64,000 bases of DNA, taken from positions 1 to 64,000 of the forward strand of contig JAQBOM010000012.1 of NCBI GenBank assembly GCA_028288025.1, in the 5' to 3' direction. The stretch is from Mucilaginibacter sp. (lineage in GTDB: Bacteria; Bacteroidota; Bacteroidia; Sphingobacteriales; Sphingobacteriaceae). Within the stretch, counting starts at the first letter, position 1. Each line of letters opens with the position of its first letter. Of the stretch, positions 36,001-45,463 are shown one piece after another. The notes under the pieces are model-generated. The model did not search any database. It was not told the DNA's origin and saw nothing but the letters and a program-made list of their open reading frames with translations. Position numbers and translations under genes: made by a program.

Positions 36001-36730
36001 CCAGGCCACCAACGAACTGCTGATGAAAAAGGATGAATTTATCAGCATTGCCAGTCACGAATTAAAAACACCTATAACCAGTTTAAAAGCCGCCCTGCAA
36101 ATGCTGGAACGTTCCACTCAAAGTGAAGAGATGAAACAGGCGCATAGCTTTGTGCTCAAATCGATCAGGCAGGTTGACAAATTGATTGAACTGGTGAAAG
36201 ATCTTTTAGATGTTACAAAGATCCAATCCGGCAAACTGGAACTGAAGAAAAGCAAGTTTTCGCTGGATGAGTTAATAGCGGAATGCAGCGAAGAAATACA
36301 AAATGCTTCGGAAAAGCATCAGTTGATTATAGAAGGGGAGAAGAATATTGAAATTTATGCCGACAAGAACCGGCTTGAACAGGTGATGCTGAACCTGCTT
36401 TCAAATGCGATCAAGTATTCTCCCGGGGGCGAAAAAGTAATTTTAAAAGTAAGCAAATCAGGAAAGGAAATAAAAATAGAGATTACGGATTTTGGCATTG
36501 GTATCCCAAAGGACAAACAATCATTATTATTTGACCGTTTCTACCGGGTTGCAGATAATTCACAAAAATTTGCCGGCCTCGGCCTTGGATTGTACATTTC
36601 TTCCGAAATCATCAGGCGCCATGGCGGCAGTATAAATATTGAAAGCGAAGAGGGTAAGGGTTCCACTTTTTGGTTTACTATGCCCGAAACAAACGGACAG
36701 GTCATGGCGAATTATATTGATATAGAGTAA
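33032..36730 (+). CDS. CheB-CheR-PAS-PAS-histidine kinase fusion
   Basis: 1232 residues. N-terminal CheB methylesterase (about 12-190) with triad S22 (GASAGG), H49 (IQHLSPEH) and D141 (GALSDGTLG). CheR methyltransferase follows (about 213-470), with RRGLDFTYYKQSTLKRRI, FFRDTQTFEVL, the SAM site (WVAGCATGEEAYSMA) and DLVSCRNVLIYL. A long Glu-rich coiled coil (about 640-740; repeats of the type NEELQSxNEE) links to two PAS domains (about 745-860 and 870-985), then HisKA with H1009 (ASHELKTP) and HATPase with LGLGLYISSEI. CheB lacks a receiver domain. Known CheB-CheR-HK fusions link sensing to methylation-type control; no chemoreceptor gene is in this window. The ATG follows a 264-bp divergent gap. 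Confidence 0.92.
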   Translation: MGKVNQESASSLQFPVVGIGASAGGLDAVRAFLQALPAKSGMAFVFIQHLSPEHESLLPELLQKVTPFPVQQITDNLHVEQDHLYIIPQNKVVTAVDGALKLAPLDKSHKKGNTIDLFFSSLGVVHQSFAVGVVLSGALSDGTLGLQVIKSYGGLTFAQDEGSAAFDSMPKSAIRAGVVDFILPPEKIAERLIAINHPFHADYSPKEINETAPQKDSEIFKQILTVLRVRRGLDFTYYKQSTLKRRIIRRMALSKIDKPSDYLGFLRENKNEQDALYNDMLISVTNFFRDTQTFEVLCGKLFPALVDKKTINEALRIWVAGCATGEEAYSMAICLQEQLGDKAAAIKIQIFATDVSETAIAKARTGVYKQNELEGISPSRLSQFFTKQDGSYQVSKVIRDMCVFAHHNLLKDPPFSKIDLVSCRNVLIYLEPVLQKRALTTFHYSLNEGGYLMLGKSETVGTNTDIFTTFNGAEKIYKKKGAIGRFMTVSSPGREQSFRDADKNVQRESTGKDIFKIADEEILANFMPPAVLVNEKFDVVQFRGASETWLVPPAGKPSYNVLKMAREGLAFELRNILHQAKKTNLPARKFAIFFKLNGLQHFVNIQAIPLKDTSEPYFLLVFQSASSTGIQQISDAIIPTSENATYNVSELRIEQLEKELTQARADMRAVTEEQETANEELQSANEELLSGSEELQSLNEELETSKEELQSTNEEIMIVNKELLDRNDQLNSARLYTESIVNTIRDPLIILDKDLRVKRATSGFYNKFRTTEKETEGQHIFDLSNGQWDIPKLRELLENILPAKKELTDFEVTQSFQFIGKKTMCLNARQIDYIYGEQLILLAIEDITDKRKVELGLAEAERLLTESKERLKSAVDSAGLGTWDYDPETKELIYDKRCREIFGLPLASLLDMSSFLEMIHPDDRFDVENKINEMMLNKYSGEFDIEYRTILINERIKWLKAKGKAYFSEKGDPTRIIGTLLDITTQKLLDQATNELLMKKDEFISIASHELKTPITSLKAALQMLERSTQSEEMKQAHSFVLKSIRQVDKLIELVKDLLDVTKIQSGKLELKKSKFSLDELIAECSEEIQNASEKHQLIIEGEKNIEIYADKNRLEQVMLNLLSNAIKYSPGGEKVILKVSKSGKEIKIEITDFGIGIPKDKQSLLFDRFYRVADNSQKFAGLGLGLYISSEIIRRHGGSINIESEEGKGSTFWFTMPETNGQVMANYIDIE

Positions 36731-36812
36731 GCAATTTGTTTTGTCACCCTGAGTGGTAAAATTGAAAGCGCTGAAGGTGAAATGCCCCCATTTTATTTAC
36801 AGGAAGGGAACC

Positions 36813-38054
36813 TTACGCCGTATTCGTTGCCGGGATGGTAAACTTAAAGGTAGTTCCAACGCCGACGGCGCTTTCCACATCGATGGTGCCGCCATGCTGG
36901 GCGACAAAATCGTTTACCAGCATAAGGCCCAGGCCGCTGCCCATTTCGTTGTTTGTACCGGATATGGAGATATTGCTATCCTTGTTGAACAATTTTTTCT
37001 GAACTTCCTCCGTCATGCCTACGCCCGAATCTTCAACAAACACGCGCACCATATTGCCTTCCGTTTTTGCGTTGATAATGACAGAACCGCCCTGCGGCGT
37101 ATATTTAATGGCATTGGTGACTAAATTTTGTACAATTGAACGCAGCATTAAGGGATCGGCTTTAACAAAAATGCCTTTAGGGGTTTTGTTTTCCAGCCTG
37201 ATCTTCTTATGTGTGGCGTTGGGTTTTAACAGATCAAGGGACTCATCAATACCTTCGGCCAGGCGCATCTTTTCGGGGTTGAAATTTGTTTTTTCGCTTT
37301 GTTTTTTAGCCCAGTCAATTACTTCATTAAGCTGATCAAGCAACTTATTGGATGTGCGGTGAATGATCTGCGACAGCTGTTTGACCTTGCCGGGATCTAA
37401 ATTTTCCGGGTCATCGCTTAACTTAGCCGATGATGCCAGCAGGGCCGTGAGCGGGTTGCGCAGATCATGCGAAATAACTGAAAGAAACTTATCTTTTGAT
37501 AAATTGAGCGCCTTTAGTTCTTCATTTAGCCGTTCCAGTTCGGCGGTGCGTTCAAAAACACGCTTTTCCAGGTCCTGGTTAAGTAACATCAAATCGTTAT
37601 TGATCGCTTTTACATGCTCTTCCTGCTGCCGTAAAAGCCGGTTCTTTTTGTGCAATTCGGCAAATACAGCAACTTTCGACCTTAATATTTCAGGGTTAAA
37701 CGGCTTTCGTATAAAATCAACCGCGCCGGCCTGGTAACCCTTAAACATGGCGGCTTCTTCATAATCATGCGCGGTGATAAAAATGATGGGAATGTGCTTT
37801 AGTTTGTCGCGCTGATAAATAAGTTCCGCGGTATCATATCCGTCCATCGTTGGCATTTTAACGTCAAGCAGGATAAGCGAAAAATCTTCCTCCTTTAAAA
37901 GTATCCTGAGTGCTTCTCTGCCGGAAGTAGCCTTGGTGAAGACGTAGTCATCTCTCTCCAGGGCCACCTCCATCGACATGAGATTATTAGAATTGTCATC
38001 CACCAACAGGATCTTAATGGCCCTGTCGGCCGCTTTTTTCGTTGCTTTTCTCAT
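36813..38054 (-). CDS. response regulator-histidine kinase (REC-HisKA-HATPase)
   Basis: 413 residues, no membrane segment. Receiver domain first (about 10-130): acidic pair D19-D20 and phosphoacceptor D64 (ILLDVKMP), K117 in RKPFN. Then a coiled coil (about 135-185), HisKA with H196 (ISHDLRNP) and a HATPase with an N box, GVGMTEE and GSGLGLMLVND. A REC placed ahead of the kinase indicates that its activity is set by phosphorylation from another kinase. It lies 86 bp downstream of the poly-HAMP kinase on the same strand, so co-transcription and phosphorelay are likely. It converges with the CheB-CheR gene. Confidence 0.9.
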   Translation of the reverse strand: MRKATKKAADRAIKILLVDDNSNNLMSMEVALERDDYVFTKATSGREALRILLKEEDFSLILLDVKMPTMDGYDTAELIYQRDKLKHIPIIFITAHDYEEAAMFKGYQAGAVDFIRKPFNPEILRSKVAVFAELHKKNRLLRQQEEHVKAINNDLMLLNQDLEKRVFERTAELERLNEELKALNLSKDKFLSVISHDLRNPLTALLASSAKLSDDPENLDPGKVKQLSQIIHRTSNKLLDQLNEVIDWAKKQSEKTNFNPEKMRLAEGIDESLDLLKPNATHKKIRLENKTPKGIFVKADPLMLRSIVQNLVTNAIKYTPQGGSVIINAKTEGNMVRVFVEDSGVGMTEEVQKKLFNKDSNISISGTNNEMGSGLGLMLVNDFVAQHGGTIDVESAVGVGTTFKFTIPATNTA

Positions 38055-38140
38055 CCTGTTTAAACAAAGCGCGCTGCGCGGTTCCGGCTAAAATAAATTA
38101 TACATTGAAATATCATACGGTGCAACGCACTTCAGGCCGT

Positions 38141-41100
38141 TTATTTTATAAGCCAGACTTTCATTAATGCTAACAACTGGTCGGTTTTAACCGGCTTGGT
38201 GATATAATCTGATGCGCCCGCTGCAATACATTTTTGCCTGTCGCCGATCATAGCCTTGGCCGTAACCGCGATGATAGGCAACATTTTATTTTTCGGATCC
38301 TTACGGATCATTTGTATTGTCTCGTAGCCGTCCATTTCGGGCATCATGATGTCCATCAGCACCATGTCGATCTTTTTGTCGTTGTTCAATATCTCCAGCG
38401 CTTCCCGACCACTTTCGGCAGTTATGGCCTCTATATTCGACCTTTCAAAAACAGCAGTCAGGGCAAACAGGTTCCGAACGTCGTCGTCCACTACCAGCAC
38501 ACGTTTTGACTCCAGTATATCATTATTAACACGAATACCGTCAATCAGTTTGAGTTTGCTATCGCTAACCAGCTTTTTATTTACGTGCAATAATACCAAT
38601 ATCTCTTCGAGCAGCTGAACGTGCGATGAAGGCGTTTTGGTGATGATGCGGTGGTTAAGCCGTTTTAACTGTACAAGTTCGTCCTGTGTGAAGTCCCTTG
38701 CCGAATGTAAAATGATCGTCGTCTGCGGTTGTTTTACTGAATTGATCTTGTTCAGCAGATCCATGCCGTTTGCATCGGGTAATGTATAATCCAAAACTAT
38801 ACAATCAAATTGCTCCTTTTTCAAAACTGTAAGGCCCTTTTTCGCTGTGGTAGCGGTTACCAGTTCTATGCCATCGTTTGATAGCAGGTCGGATATTCTT
38901 TGCAATTCGCTTTCATCGTCTTCAATGATCAGCACACGTTTTTTAACGCGCTCATTAAAGGTAACGATTCCGTCGATCAGCTCATCGAGCAAGTTGTTGG
39001 ACAGCGGCTTTAAACTGAAGCTTTTAGCTCCGAATTTTAGTGCCATTACCCTGTTGTCTTCGCCCGAGATGATGTGAACAGGAATGTGACGATAGTTAAT
39101 ATCGCTCTTCAGCATCTTCAGCACCTTCCAGCCATTGGACTCCGGCATGTTTACATCCAGGGTTATAGCAATAGGGGCAAATTTCAGGATCGTATCGAAA
39201 ATCTCGAGGTAATTCAGGGCAACAATCACTTTAAGCCCGTGATCATGCGCCTTGTCGATAACTATTTTCGTAAAACGCGCATCGTCTTCGATCACCAATA
39301 AAACCTTGTCTTCCGACGAAATTGCATGCCTGTCGTCATCGATAACCAATTCAGCTGTTTCGACCTGGGTAGTTTTTGCATGCTGAAGCTGGCGTGGCTC
39401 TTTAGCGGGAGCCAATACCACTGATTTGTCTTCCTGGTATTTTAATGGCAGGTAAAGGGTAAATGTGCTTCCTTTACCTAGCTCGCTGCCCACAACAATA
39501 GTGCCGCCTAATAGTTCGGCAAAACCTTTACTGATCGACAGGCCTAAACCGGTACCGCCATATTTACGGCTGGTGGAGCCTTCGGCCTGCTGGAATGCTT
39601 CAAAGATAATTCCCTGGGTACTTTTTGATATACCTATACCTGAATCTTCAATTGCGAAGGCTATTACAGATTCAGCACCGCTCAGAGGATTTTCCTGGTC
39701 GGCTGCCGGCCTGTAAATGTGCAGCCTTACTTTTCCTTTTTCGGTGAATTTGAAGGCATTTGAAAGCAGGTTCTTTAATATCTGGTTCAAACGCTGCATA
39801 TCCGTTTCCATAACCTCGGGCAGCCCTTCCTCCACGTCAATTTCGAACCTGAGGTTTTTAGCCTCCGAGATCGGTTTGAAGGTAGACTCGGCAAACGAAG
39901 TGATCTCCCTAAAGCTAACCGGCATAACGTCGGCAGCGATAACGCCAGATTCTATCTTAGATAGATCCAGGATATCGTTGATCAACTGAATAAGGTCATC
40001 GCCGCATGAGTGAATGGTTTTTGCAAACATTCGCTGTTTTTCGGTAAGGTTACCCTCAGGGTTCTCAAATAGCTGTTGCGCCAGTATCAGTAAGCTATTT
40101 AAAGGGGTCCTTAATTCGTGCGACATATTCGCGAGGAACTCGGATTTGTATTTAGAGGTCAGCGTAAGCTGCTCTGCCTTTTCTTCAAGCGAACGGCCTT
40201 TGTCGTGCAATTCGTCGTTAGCCCTTCTTAATTCTTCCTGCTGTGCAGATAGCTCACTTGCCAGTGACTGCGATTGTGATAACAGCTCTTCAGTACGGGT
40301 ATTGGTTTCGATATTATTTAACACGATACCGATACTTTCAGTCAGCTGATCCAAAAAGTCGATGTGTGTATCGCTGAAGTTCTCGAACGAAGCCAGCTCG
40401 ATAACTGCTTTTACGTTGTTTTCGAACAGCACCGGTAATATTACCAAATCAATTGGCGCCGCGCTTCCAATACCCGAACTGATTTGCAGGTATTCGCTTG
40501 GCACATTCGACAGCCTGATCTGCTCTTTATCCATCGCGCACTGTCCAACCAAACCTTCGCTAAGCGAAAACTCCTGGTTGATAAGTTTGCGGCTCTTTTG
40601 CGCATAACCCGCAAACAGTTTGAGTTTAACCTCCTCAGCACCTTCGGGTTGCTCTAATATGTAGAATGCACCATAGCGGGCATTTACCAGTTCGGCTAAC
40701 TCGGACAGTACTTTATTCGCTACCGCGTTACGGTCGCGCTGGCCCTGAAGCATTTGCGCGAATTTGGCAAGGTTGGATTTTAGCCAGTCTTGTTCGTGGT
40801 TCCTCAAGGTTGTGCCTTTCAGGTTCGCAATCATCTGGTTAATTGTATCCTTTAACGCTTCCAGCTCGCCTTTGGCATCAACGCGGATGGTTCGGGTAAG
40901 GTCACCCTTTGTTACCGCCGATGCTACCTCGGAGATCGAACGCACCTGTACGGTAAGATTCTGTGCCAGCTGGTTTACGTTTTCCGTTAAGTCTTTCCAT
41001 GTTCCCGATGCACCCGGTACACTGGCCTGGCCACCTAAACGGCCCTGCACACCTACCTCACGTGCCACTGTGGTTACCTCGTCCGCAAACACCGCAAGGG

Positions 41101-43813
41101 TGTCGATCATTTCGTTGATAGTATCGGTGAGCTGGGCCACCTCGCCTAACGCGTTAATCGAGAGCCGCTGTTTCAGGTTTCCTTTCGCGATACCTGTCGC
41201 CACCTTCGCAATACCGCGGATCTGCCCGGTTAAGTTTGACGCCATCTGGTTTACCGAGTCCGTTAAGTCTTTCCAGGTACCACCTACACCTTTTACGTGT
41301 GCCTGACCGCCCAGCTTTCCTTCCGTACCCACCTCACGTGCTACCCGCGTTACCTCGGAAGCGAATGAGTTGAGCTGATCCACCATCGTGTTGATGGTGT
41401 TCTTCAGGTCCATGATCTCGCCTTTTACGTCGATGATTACTGTTTTTGACAAGTCACCGCTCGCTACCGCTTTTGTTACCTCGGCAATGTTACGTACCTG
41501 AGATGTTAAGTTACTCGACATCTGGTTCACCGAGTCGGTTAAGTCTTTCCAGGTTCCCGCAACGCCCGGCACAAATGCCTGGCCCCCAAGGTTCCCGTCG
41601 GTACCAACCTCCCGCGCCACACGCGTTACCTCGGATGCAAAACCCCGAAGCTGATCCACCATCGTGTTAATGGTTTCTTTCAGCTGGAGAATTTCACCCC
41701 GTACGTCAACTGTAATTTTTTTAGATAAGTCACCATTTGCGATCGCGATAGATACATCGGCGATGTTACGCAGTTGGGCGGTAAGGTTACCGGCCATTTT
41801 ATTTACCGAGTCGGTTAAGTCCTTCCAGGTACCATCCACACCCGGTACATTCGCCTGGCCTCCAAGCTGCCCTTCGGAACCTACCTCGCGCGCCACACGC
41901 GTTACCTCGGATGCGAAACCACGCAGCTGATCCACCATCGTATTGATCGTATCTTTTAGCTCCAATAACTCGCCTTTAGCATTTACCGTGATCTTTCGTG
42001 ATAAGTCACCCTTCGCCACCGCCGTTGTTACCTCGGCAATGTTACGCACCTGCGATGTTAAGTTATCGGCCATTTTATTTACCGAATCGGTTAAGTCCTT
42101 CCAGGTACCGCCTACACCCGGCACATTCGCCTGGCCTCCAAGCTGCCCTTCGGAACCTACCTCCCTCGCCACACGCGTTACCTCGGAACCGAATGAGTTG
42201 AGCTGATCCACCATCGTATTGATCGTGATCTTCAGCTCCAACATTTCGCCCTGTACGTCAACCGTAATTTTCTTTGATAAGTCGCCTTTCGCCACGGCTG
42301 TGGTTACTTCGGCTATATTTCGCACCTGGCCGGTTAAGTTACCGGCCATTTGGTTTACCGAGTCTGTTAAGTCTTTCCAGGTACCGCCTACGCCCGGTAC
42401 GTTCGCCTGGCCTCCTAATTGCCCTTCGGAACCTACCTCACGTGCCACACGGGTTACTTCGGACGAGAAGGAGTTGAGCTGATCCACCATCGTATTGATC
42501 GTGTTCTTCAGCTCCAAAAGTTCGCCTTTCGCGTCCACTGTGATCTTCCGTGATAAGTCACCCTTGGCTACCGCGGTTGTTACACCCGCAATGTTACGCA
42601 CCTGGTCGGTAAGGTTACTACCCATCTGGTTCACCGAGTCGGTCAGATCCTTCCAAACCCCGCCTACACCTTTCACACGCGCCTGGCCTCCCAGCTTACC
42701 TTCAGTACCTACCTCGAGCGCCACACGGGTTACCTCGGACGCGAATGAGTTGAGCTGATCCACCATCGTATTGATCGTCTTTTTCAGCTCAAGCATTTCA
42801 CCTTTTACGTCCACCGTGATCTTCTTAGAAAGGTCACCGTTTGCCACCGCTGTTGTTACACCCGCAATGTTACGCACTTGTGACGTTAAGTTACCGGCCA
42901 TCCGGTTTACTGAGTCCGTTAAGTCTTTCCAGGTACCTGCAACCCCCGGCACTTTCGCCTGGCCGCCCAGTTTACCCTCGGTACCTACCTCGAGCGCCAC
43001 ACGCGTTACCTCGGACGAGAAGGAGTTGAGCTGATCCACCATCGTATTGATCGTGTTCTTGAGCTCGAGGATCTCTCCCTTTGCCTCAACCGTAATTTTT
43101 CGTGAAAGGTCACCTTTTGCCACCGCTGTGGTCACCGCCGCTACGTTACGTACTTGGGCGGTAAGGTTACCGGCCATCTGGTTTACAGAGTCGGTTAATT
43201 CGGCCCATACACCGGCAACACCCTTAATTTTAGCCTGCTCACCCAGCTTTCCCTCCGAACCTACCTGGCGGGCAACACGTGTTACCTCCATCGAGAATAG
43301 CCTCAGTTTGGAAAGCATCTGGTTTGATTCTTTAGCGATCCGCAAGAACTCACCTTTTAACGGGTGCCCGCTGATCTCTAAAGGTATATGCTTGGAAAGG
43401 TCGCCGTTGGCAACCGAGTTGATCATACCGGCGATCTCCAGCGTTGGAGAAGTAAGGTCGGATATCAGGCTGTTCAGTGATGCAACACCGAGCGCCCACT
43501 GGCCTTTTGCATCGGGCAGCTCAATACGCTTTGACAAGTTACCTTTTTTACCGATCGTTACTTCGGCTGTGGAAATCTCGGCCACCAAACGCTCGTTCAT
43601 ATCAATAATGTCGTTCAGCACCTCGCAAATCCGTCCGCTGATACCAGCTTGTGTAACCGGCATGCGGGTATCAAGTTTGCCGTTTTTTACTAACGAAAGA
43701 ACACGCAAAAGTTCTTGCTGGTCGATCGGATGTTCGTCGGCGCCGTTCAGATGGGGCGCGTCTTTTAATGGGATATCAATCAGATCCTGTTCCATAGGGA
43801 CTTTGTTTTTCAA
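38141..43813 (-). CDS. poly-HAMP hybrid histidine kinase with GAF and three receiver domains
   Basis: 1890 residues with no signal peptide or membrane segment, so probably cytoplasmic. A degenerate HAMP-like part (about 35-200) leads to nine tandem 92-residue HAMP units (W203 onward to about 1000), each with [16 protein letters not shown], AVAxGDLSxKI and a long [10 protein letters not shown] helix. A GAF domain (about 1025-1170) follows, then HisKA with H1232 (MSHELRTP), a HATPase, and three receivers with phosphoacceptor Asp at 1553, 1675 and 1821. The poly-HAMP array resembles the fungal group III (Nik1/Os-1) osmosensing kinases. Activity is probably set by conformational coupling along the HAMP stack. 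It lies next to two other large kinases. Confidence 0.93.
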   Translation of the reverse strand: MKNKVPMEQDLIDIPLKDAPHLNGADEHPIDQQELLRVLSLVKNGKLDTRMPVTQAGISGRICEVLNDIIDMNERLVAEISTAEVTIGKKGNLSKRIELPDAKGQWALGVASLNSLISDLTSPTLEIAGMINSVANGDLSKHIPLEISGHPLKGEFLRIAKESNQMLSKLRLFSMEVTRVARQVGSEGKLGEQAKIKGVAGVWAELTDSVNQMAGNLTAQVRNVAAVTTAVAKGDLSRKITVEAKGEILELKNTINTMVDQLNSFSSEVTRVALEVGTEGKLGGQAKVPGVAGTWKDLTDSVNRMAGNLTSQVRNIAGVTTAVANGDLSKKITVDVKGEMLELKKTINTMVDQLNSFASEVTRVALEVGTEGKLGGQARVKGVGGVWKDLTDSVNQMGSNLTDQVRNIAGVTTAVAKGDLSRKITVDAKGELLELKNTINTMVDQLNSFSSEVTRVAREVGSEGQLGGQANVPGVGGTWKDLTDSVNQMAGNLTGQVRNIAEVTTAVAKGDLSKKITVDVQGEMLELKITINTMVDQLNSFGSEVTRVAREVGSEGQLGGQANVPGVGGTWKDLTDSVNKMADNLTSQVRNIAEVTTAVAKGDLSRKITVNAKGELLELKDTINTMVDQLRGFASEVTRVAREVGSEGQLGGQANVPGVDGTWKDLTDSVNKMAGNLTAQLRNIADVSIAIANGDLSKKITVDVRGEILQLKETINTMVDQLRGFASEVTRVAREVGTDGNLGGQAFVPGVAGTWKDLTDSVNQMSSNLTSQVRNIAEVTKAVASGDLSKTVIIDVKGEIMDLKNTINTMVDQLNSFASEVTRVAREVGTEGKLGGQAHVKGVGGTWKDLTDSVNQMASNLTGQIRGIAKVATGIAKGNLKQRLSINALGEVAQLTDTINEMIDTLAVFADEVTTVAREVGVQGRLGGQASVPGASGTWKDLTENVNQLAQNLTVQVRSISEVASAVTKGDLTRTIRVDAKGELEALKDTINQMIANLKGTTLRNHEQDWLKSNLAKFAQMLQGQRDRNAVANKVLSELAELVNARYGAFYILEQPEGAEEVKLKLFAGYAQKSRKLINQEFSLSEGLVGQCAMDKEQIRLSNVPSEYLQISSGIGSAAPIDLVILPVLFENNVKAVIELASFENFSDTHIDFLDQLTESIGIVLNNIETNTRTEELLSQSQSLASELSAQQEELRRANDELHDKGRSLEEKAEQLTLTSKYKSEFLANMSHELRTPLNSLLILAQQLFENPEGNLTEKQRMFAKTIHSCGDDLIQLINDILDLSKIESGVIAADVMPVSFREITSFAESTFKPISEAKNLRFEIDVEEGLPEVMETDMQRLNQILKNLLSNAFKFTEKGKVRLHIYRPAADQENPLSGAESVIAFAIEDSGIGISKSTQGIIFEAFQQAEGSTSRKYGGTGLGLSISKGFAELLGGTIVVGSELGKGSTFTLYLPLKYQEDKSVVLAPAKEPRQLQHAKTTQVETAELVIDDDRHAISSEDKVLLVIEDDARFTKIVIDKAHDHGLKVIVALNYLEIFDTILKFAPIAITLDVNMPESNGWKVLKMLKSDINYRHIPVHIISGEDNRVMALKFGAKSFSLKPLSNNLLDELIDGIVTFNERVKKRVLIIEDDESELQRISDLLSNDGIELVTATTAKKGLTVLKKEQFDCIVLDYTLPDANGMDLLNKINSVKQPQTTIILHSARDFTQDELVQLKRLNHRIITKTPSSHVQLLEEILVLLHVNKKLVSDSKLKLIDGIRVNNDILESKRVLVVDDDVRNLFALTAVFERSNIEAITAESGREALEILNNDKKIDMVLMDIMMPEMDGYETIQMIRKDPKNKMLPIIAVTAKAMIGDRQKCIAAGASDYITKPVKTDQLLALMKVWLIK
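40750..43210 (-). repeat. tandem 276-bp repeats encoding the HAMP array
   Basis: The 92-residue HAMP unit recurs at 276-bp spacing about nine times, with very similar DNA in the units between roughly 41260 and 43050. Examples are the recurring TTGAGCTGATCCACCATCGT and AAGTCTTTCCAGGTACC-type stretches. The array should be prone to unequal crossover and to short-read misassembly. Confidence 0.85.
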
Positions 43814-44150
43814 TTTGGGTCAATAAAAATAGTTTCGGCAGAAACATAATTAATTAGAATTAACGCTTCGTTTTTGGCATTCGTATTCTGAATTAATGGT
43901 AAAGTAAATATAAGTAATAATGTTTTTCCCAACTAATGGATTTCGCAAAAATAATCAGAAAAAAAATTTATAGTTAAATTATTTAATTCATATAACAGGG
44001 CAGTCTTGCAGTTGGAAGCGCAATTCTTGCTAAAATATAATGAAAATGGGATAGACTATTTCTTGATAAAAATGCCGGGTAGGGGAGCTTTAATTCTGTA
44101 AGAAAAGGAAAGCTGACACCCCATTTGTTATCCCGCCTTAGGAAATATTA
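43814..44150. other. 337-bp intergenic region upstream of the poly-HAMP kinase
   Basis: AT-rich, no gene. On the minus strand TATTTTTG (43946-43953) fits the TAnnTTTG box, but no TTTG lies about 19 bp upstream of it, so it is only a weak promoter candidate for the kinase gene. No terminator of the hydrolase gene is needed here as that gene ends at 44151 on the same strand. Confidence 0.35.
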
Positions 44151-44972
44151 TCAGAATGACCGCCCCTGGTAAGTGCTTATATTTTCCAAAAAATCCAGGA
44201 CGGCTGTATTGAATTCTTCTGGCTGCTCCAGGTTGGGCATGTGGCCGGCATCCTCAATGATAACCAGTTTACAATTTTGAAGATTTCCATTTAGTTCTTC
44301 GGCCTTGGCTATGGGGGTAAATTCGTCCTGCCGGCCGACGATAACGAGCGTAGGGATGTTTATTTGCGGTAATACTTCTTTTAAATAATTGATCCTTTCA
44401 CTCCTTGCACGCATGGCAGCGGCAGCGGCGACCGGGGATGTCCCTTTCATCATTTTCATCACATGGGTGGCTACTTCAGGCATCGACTCAACGTGTTCGC
44501 GTCGGATCATTTTACCGATAACTTCATTGGCGTAGCCGTCCATTCCTTCTTTCTCTAAACGGGTGGCTTGTTCATTACGGGTCTTTTTGGCTTCCGGGGT
44601 ATCCGGACCGGCAAAGGTATCCGCAAATATTAGGCTTTTTATTCTGTCAGGCGCCTGGCGGAATATTTCCATAATTATCTGGCCGCCCATTGAAAGTCCG
44701 CCCAAATGAAAGCTGCCTATATTCAAATGATCCATTAAAAGGATCACATCAGTGGCGTAATCTTCAAAACGAGTATTGGCGGGATCGGGCAACGTGCTTT
44801 TTCCATAGCCCCGTAAGTCGGGCATAATAACCTGGTAAAAATCCGAAAATGCTTTTACCTGCGGCTGCCACATGGTGTGATCAAAGGGATGGCCATGAAT
44901 AAGCACGACAGGTACACCCTGTCCCGCAGTTTCATAAGCCATTTCGATATGATTTATATTCGCCCTGTTCAT
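44151..44972 (-). CDS. alpha/beta hydrolase
   Basis: 273 residues, cytoplasmic. Catalytic triad S94 (GLSMGG), D216 (GRQDEF) and H244 (DAGHMPN); oxyanion HGHPFDHTMW near residue 26; lid of helices about 125-195. It belongs to the large group that contains lactonases, haloperoxidase-type and meta-cleavage hydrolases; substrate is not predictable. It is downstream of the CDGSH gene on the same strand, across a repeat-rich gap, so the operon is doubtful. Confidence 0.85.
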   Translation of the reverse strand: MNRANINHIEMAYETAGQGVPVVLIHGHPFDHTMWQPQVKAFSDFYQVIMPDLRGYGKSTLPDPANTRFEDYATDVILLMDHLNIGSFHLGGLSMGGQIIMEIFRQAPDRIKSLIFADTFAGPDTPEAKKTRNEQATRLEKEGMDGYANEVIGKMIRREHVESMPEVATHVMKMMKGTSPVAAAAAMRARSERINYLKEVLPQINIPTLVIVGRQDEFTPIAKAEELNGNLQNCKLVIIEDAGHMPNLEQPEEFNTAVLDFLENISTYQGRSF

Positions 44973-45004
44973 TGAAGATATACAAATATAATATGAAGAA
45001 TATC

Positions 45005-45109
45005 AGACTTACGAAGTTTAACTCGCGGTTATCTGTTTTTTAATGACCTCGTTGAGGGCTCCGCCGTTTTTAAAACTTCGTAAGTCTCTGGAATAAACTT
45101 CGTAAGTCT
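45005..45109. repeat. repeat AAACTTCGTAAGTCT in three copies
   Basis: Copies at 45073-45087 and 45095-45109 are direct, 22 bp apart, and AGACTTACGAAGTTT at 45005-45019 is their inverse. The inverted pair can form a hairpin across the gap between the hydrolase and the CDGSH gene, in a position where it may act as a terminator or operator; it is most likely a dispersed repeat. Confidence 0.7.
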
Positions 45110-45130
45110 CTTCGTGGAAGAATTTCGTTG

Positions 45131-45355
45131 CTAAACTTTCCTTGGCGGAAGTTCAAATGCCTGCGCATCGTGCTCAAAGTGGCCTTTGTGCGAACCATCG
45201 CAAAAAGGTTTATTGGCCGACCTGCCGCAGCGGCAAAGCGATACAATGGTGCGACCCTGCAAGCCATAGGCGTTGCCCTGCATATCTACTATTTCAAAGT
45301 CGCCTTCTACTTTCACTGATCCGTTATTGTTTATCGTCAATTTTGTTTTTTCCAT
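45131..45355 (-). CDS. CDGSH iron-sulfur domain protein
   Basis: 74 residues with a single CDGSH motif: ligands C41, C43, C52 and H56 in CRCGRSANKPFCDGSHK. The 3Cys-1His site binds a [2Fe-2S] cluster and makes the protein a redox or cluster-transfer carrier, like the bacterial mitoNEET relatives. It has no signal peptide. The role here is not known. It is transcribed in the same direction as the SGNH gene, with the palindrome 45425-45457 between them. Confidence 0.9.
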   Translation of the reverse strand: MEKTKLTINNNGSVKVEGDFEIVDMQGNAYGLQGRTIVSLCRCGRSANKPFCDGSHKGHFEHDAQAFELPPRKV

Positions 45356-45424
45356 GTGTTTGCTTTTGCAGCGAAGATAGTAAATGAGATGTATTTTGAT
45401 CAGAAAGATTTAAAAGTCCCCAAA

Positions 45425-45457
45425 AGATTTGACAGCTTTCAAAAAGTTGTCAAATCT
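45425..45457. repeat. palindromic repeat, second copy of the 9160-9192 family
   Basis: Arms AGATTTGACAGCTTT (45425-45439) and AAAGTTGTCAAATCT (45443-45457), one G-T pair. Outer bases AGATTTGaCA and the AACTTTTT core match the element at 9160-9192 in the reverse orientation. Confidence 0.7.
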
Positions 45458-45463
45458 AATCCG

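Noticed and set aside
36736..36785. TGTCACCCTGAG-like segment between the converging CheB-CheR and REC-kinase genes
   Set aside because: It resembles a common dispersed intergenic repeat but the pairing is imperfect, so I could not call a terminator or a repeat family with confidence.
36753..37124. Plus-strand 123-codon ORF beside the REC-kinase gene
   Set aside because: It is antisense to the 3' end of the REC-kinase gene, whose domain structure is intact and clearly coding; the product has no recognisable features.
38234..43826. Many plus-strand ORFs across the poly-HAMP kinase region
   Set aside because: They recur at the 276-bp period of the HAMP repeat on the opposite strand, so they are shadows of the kinase gene.
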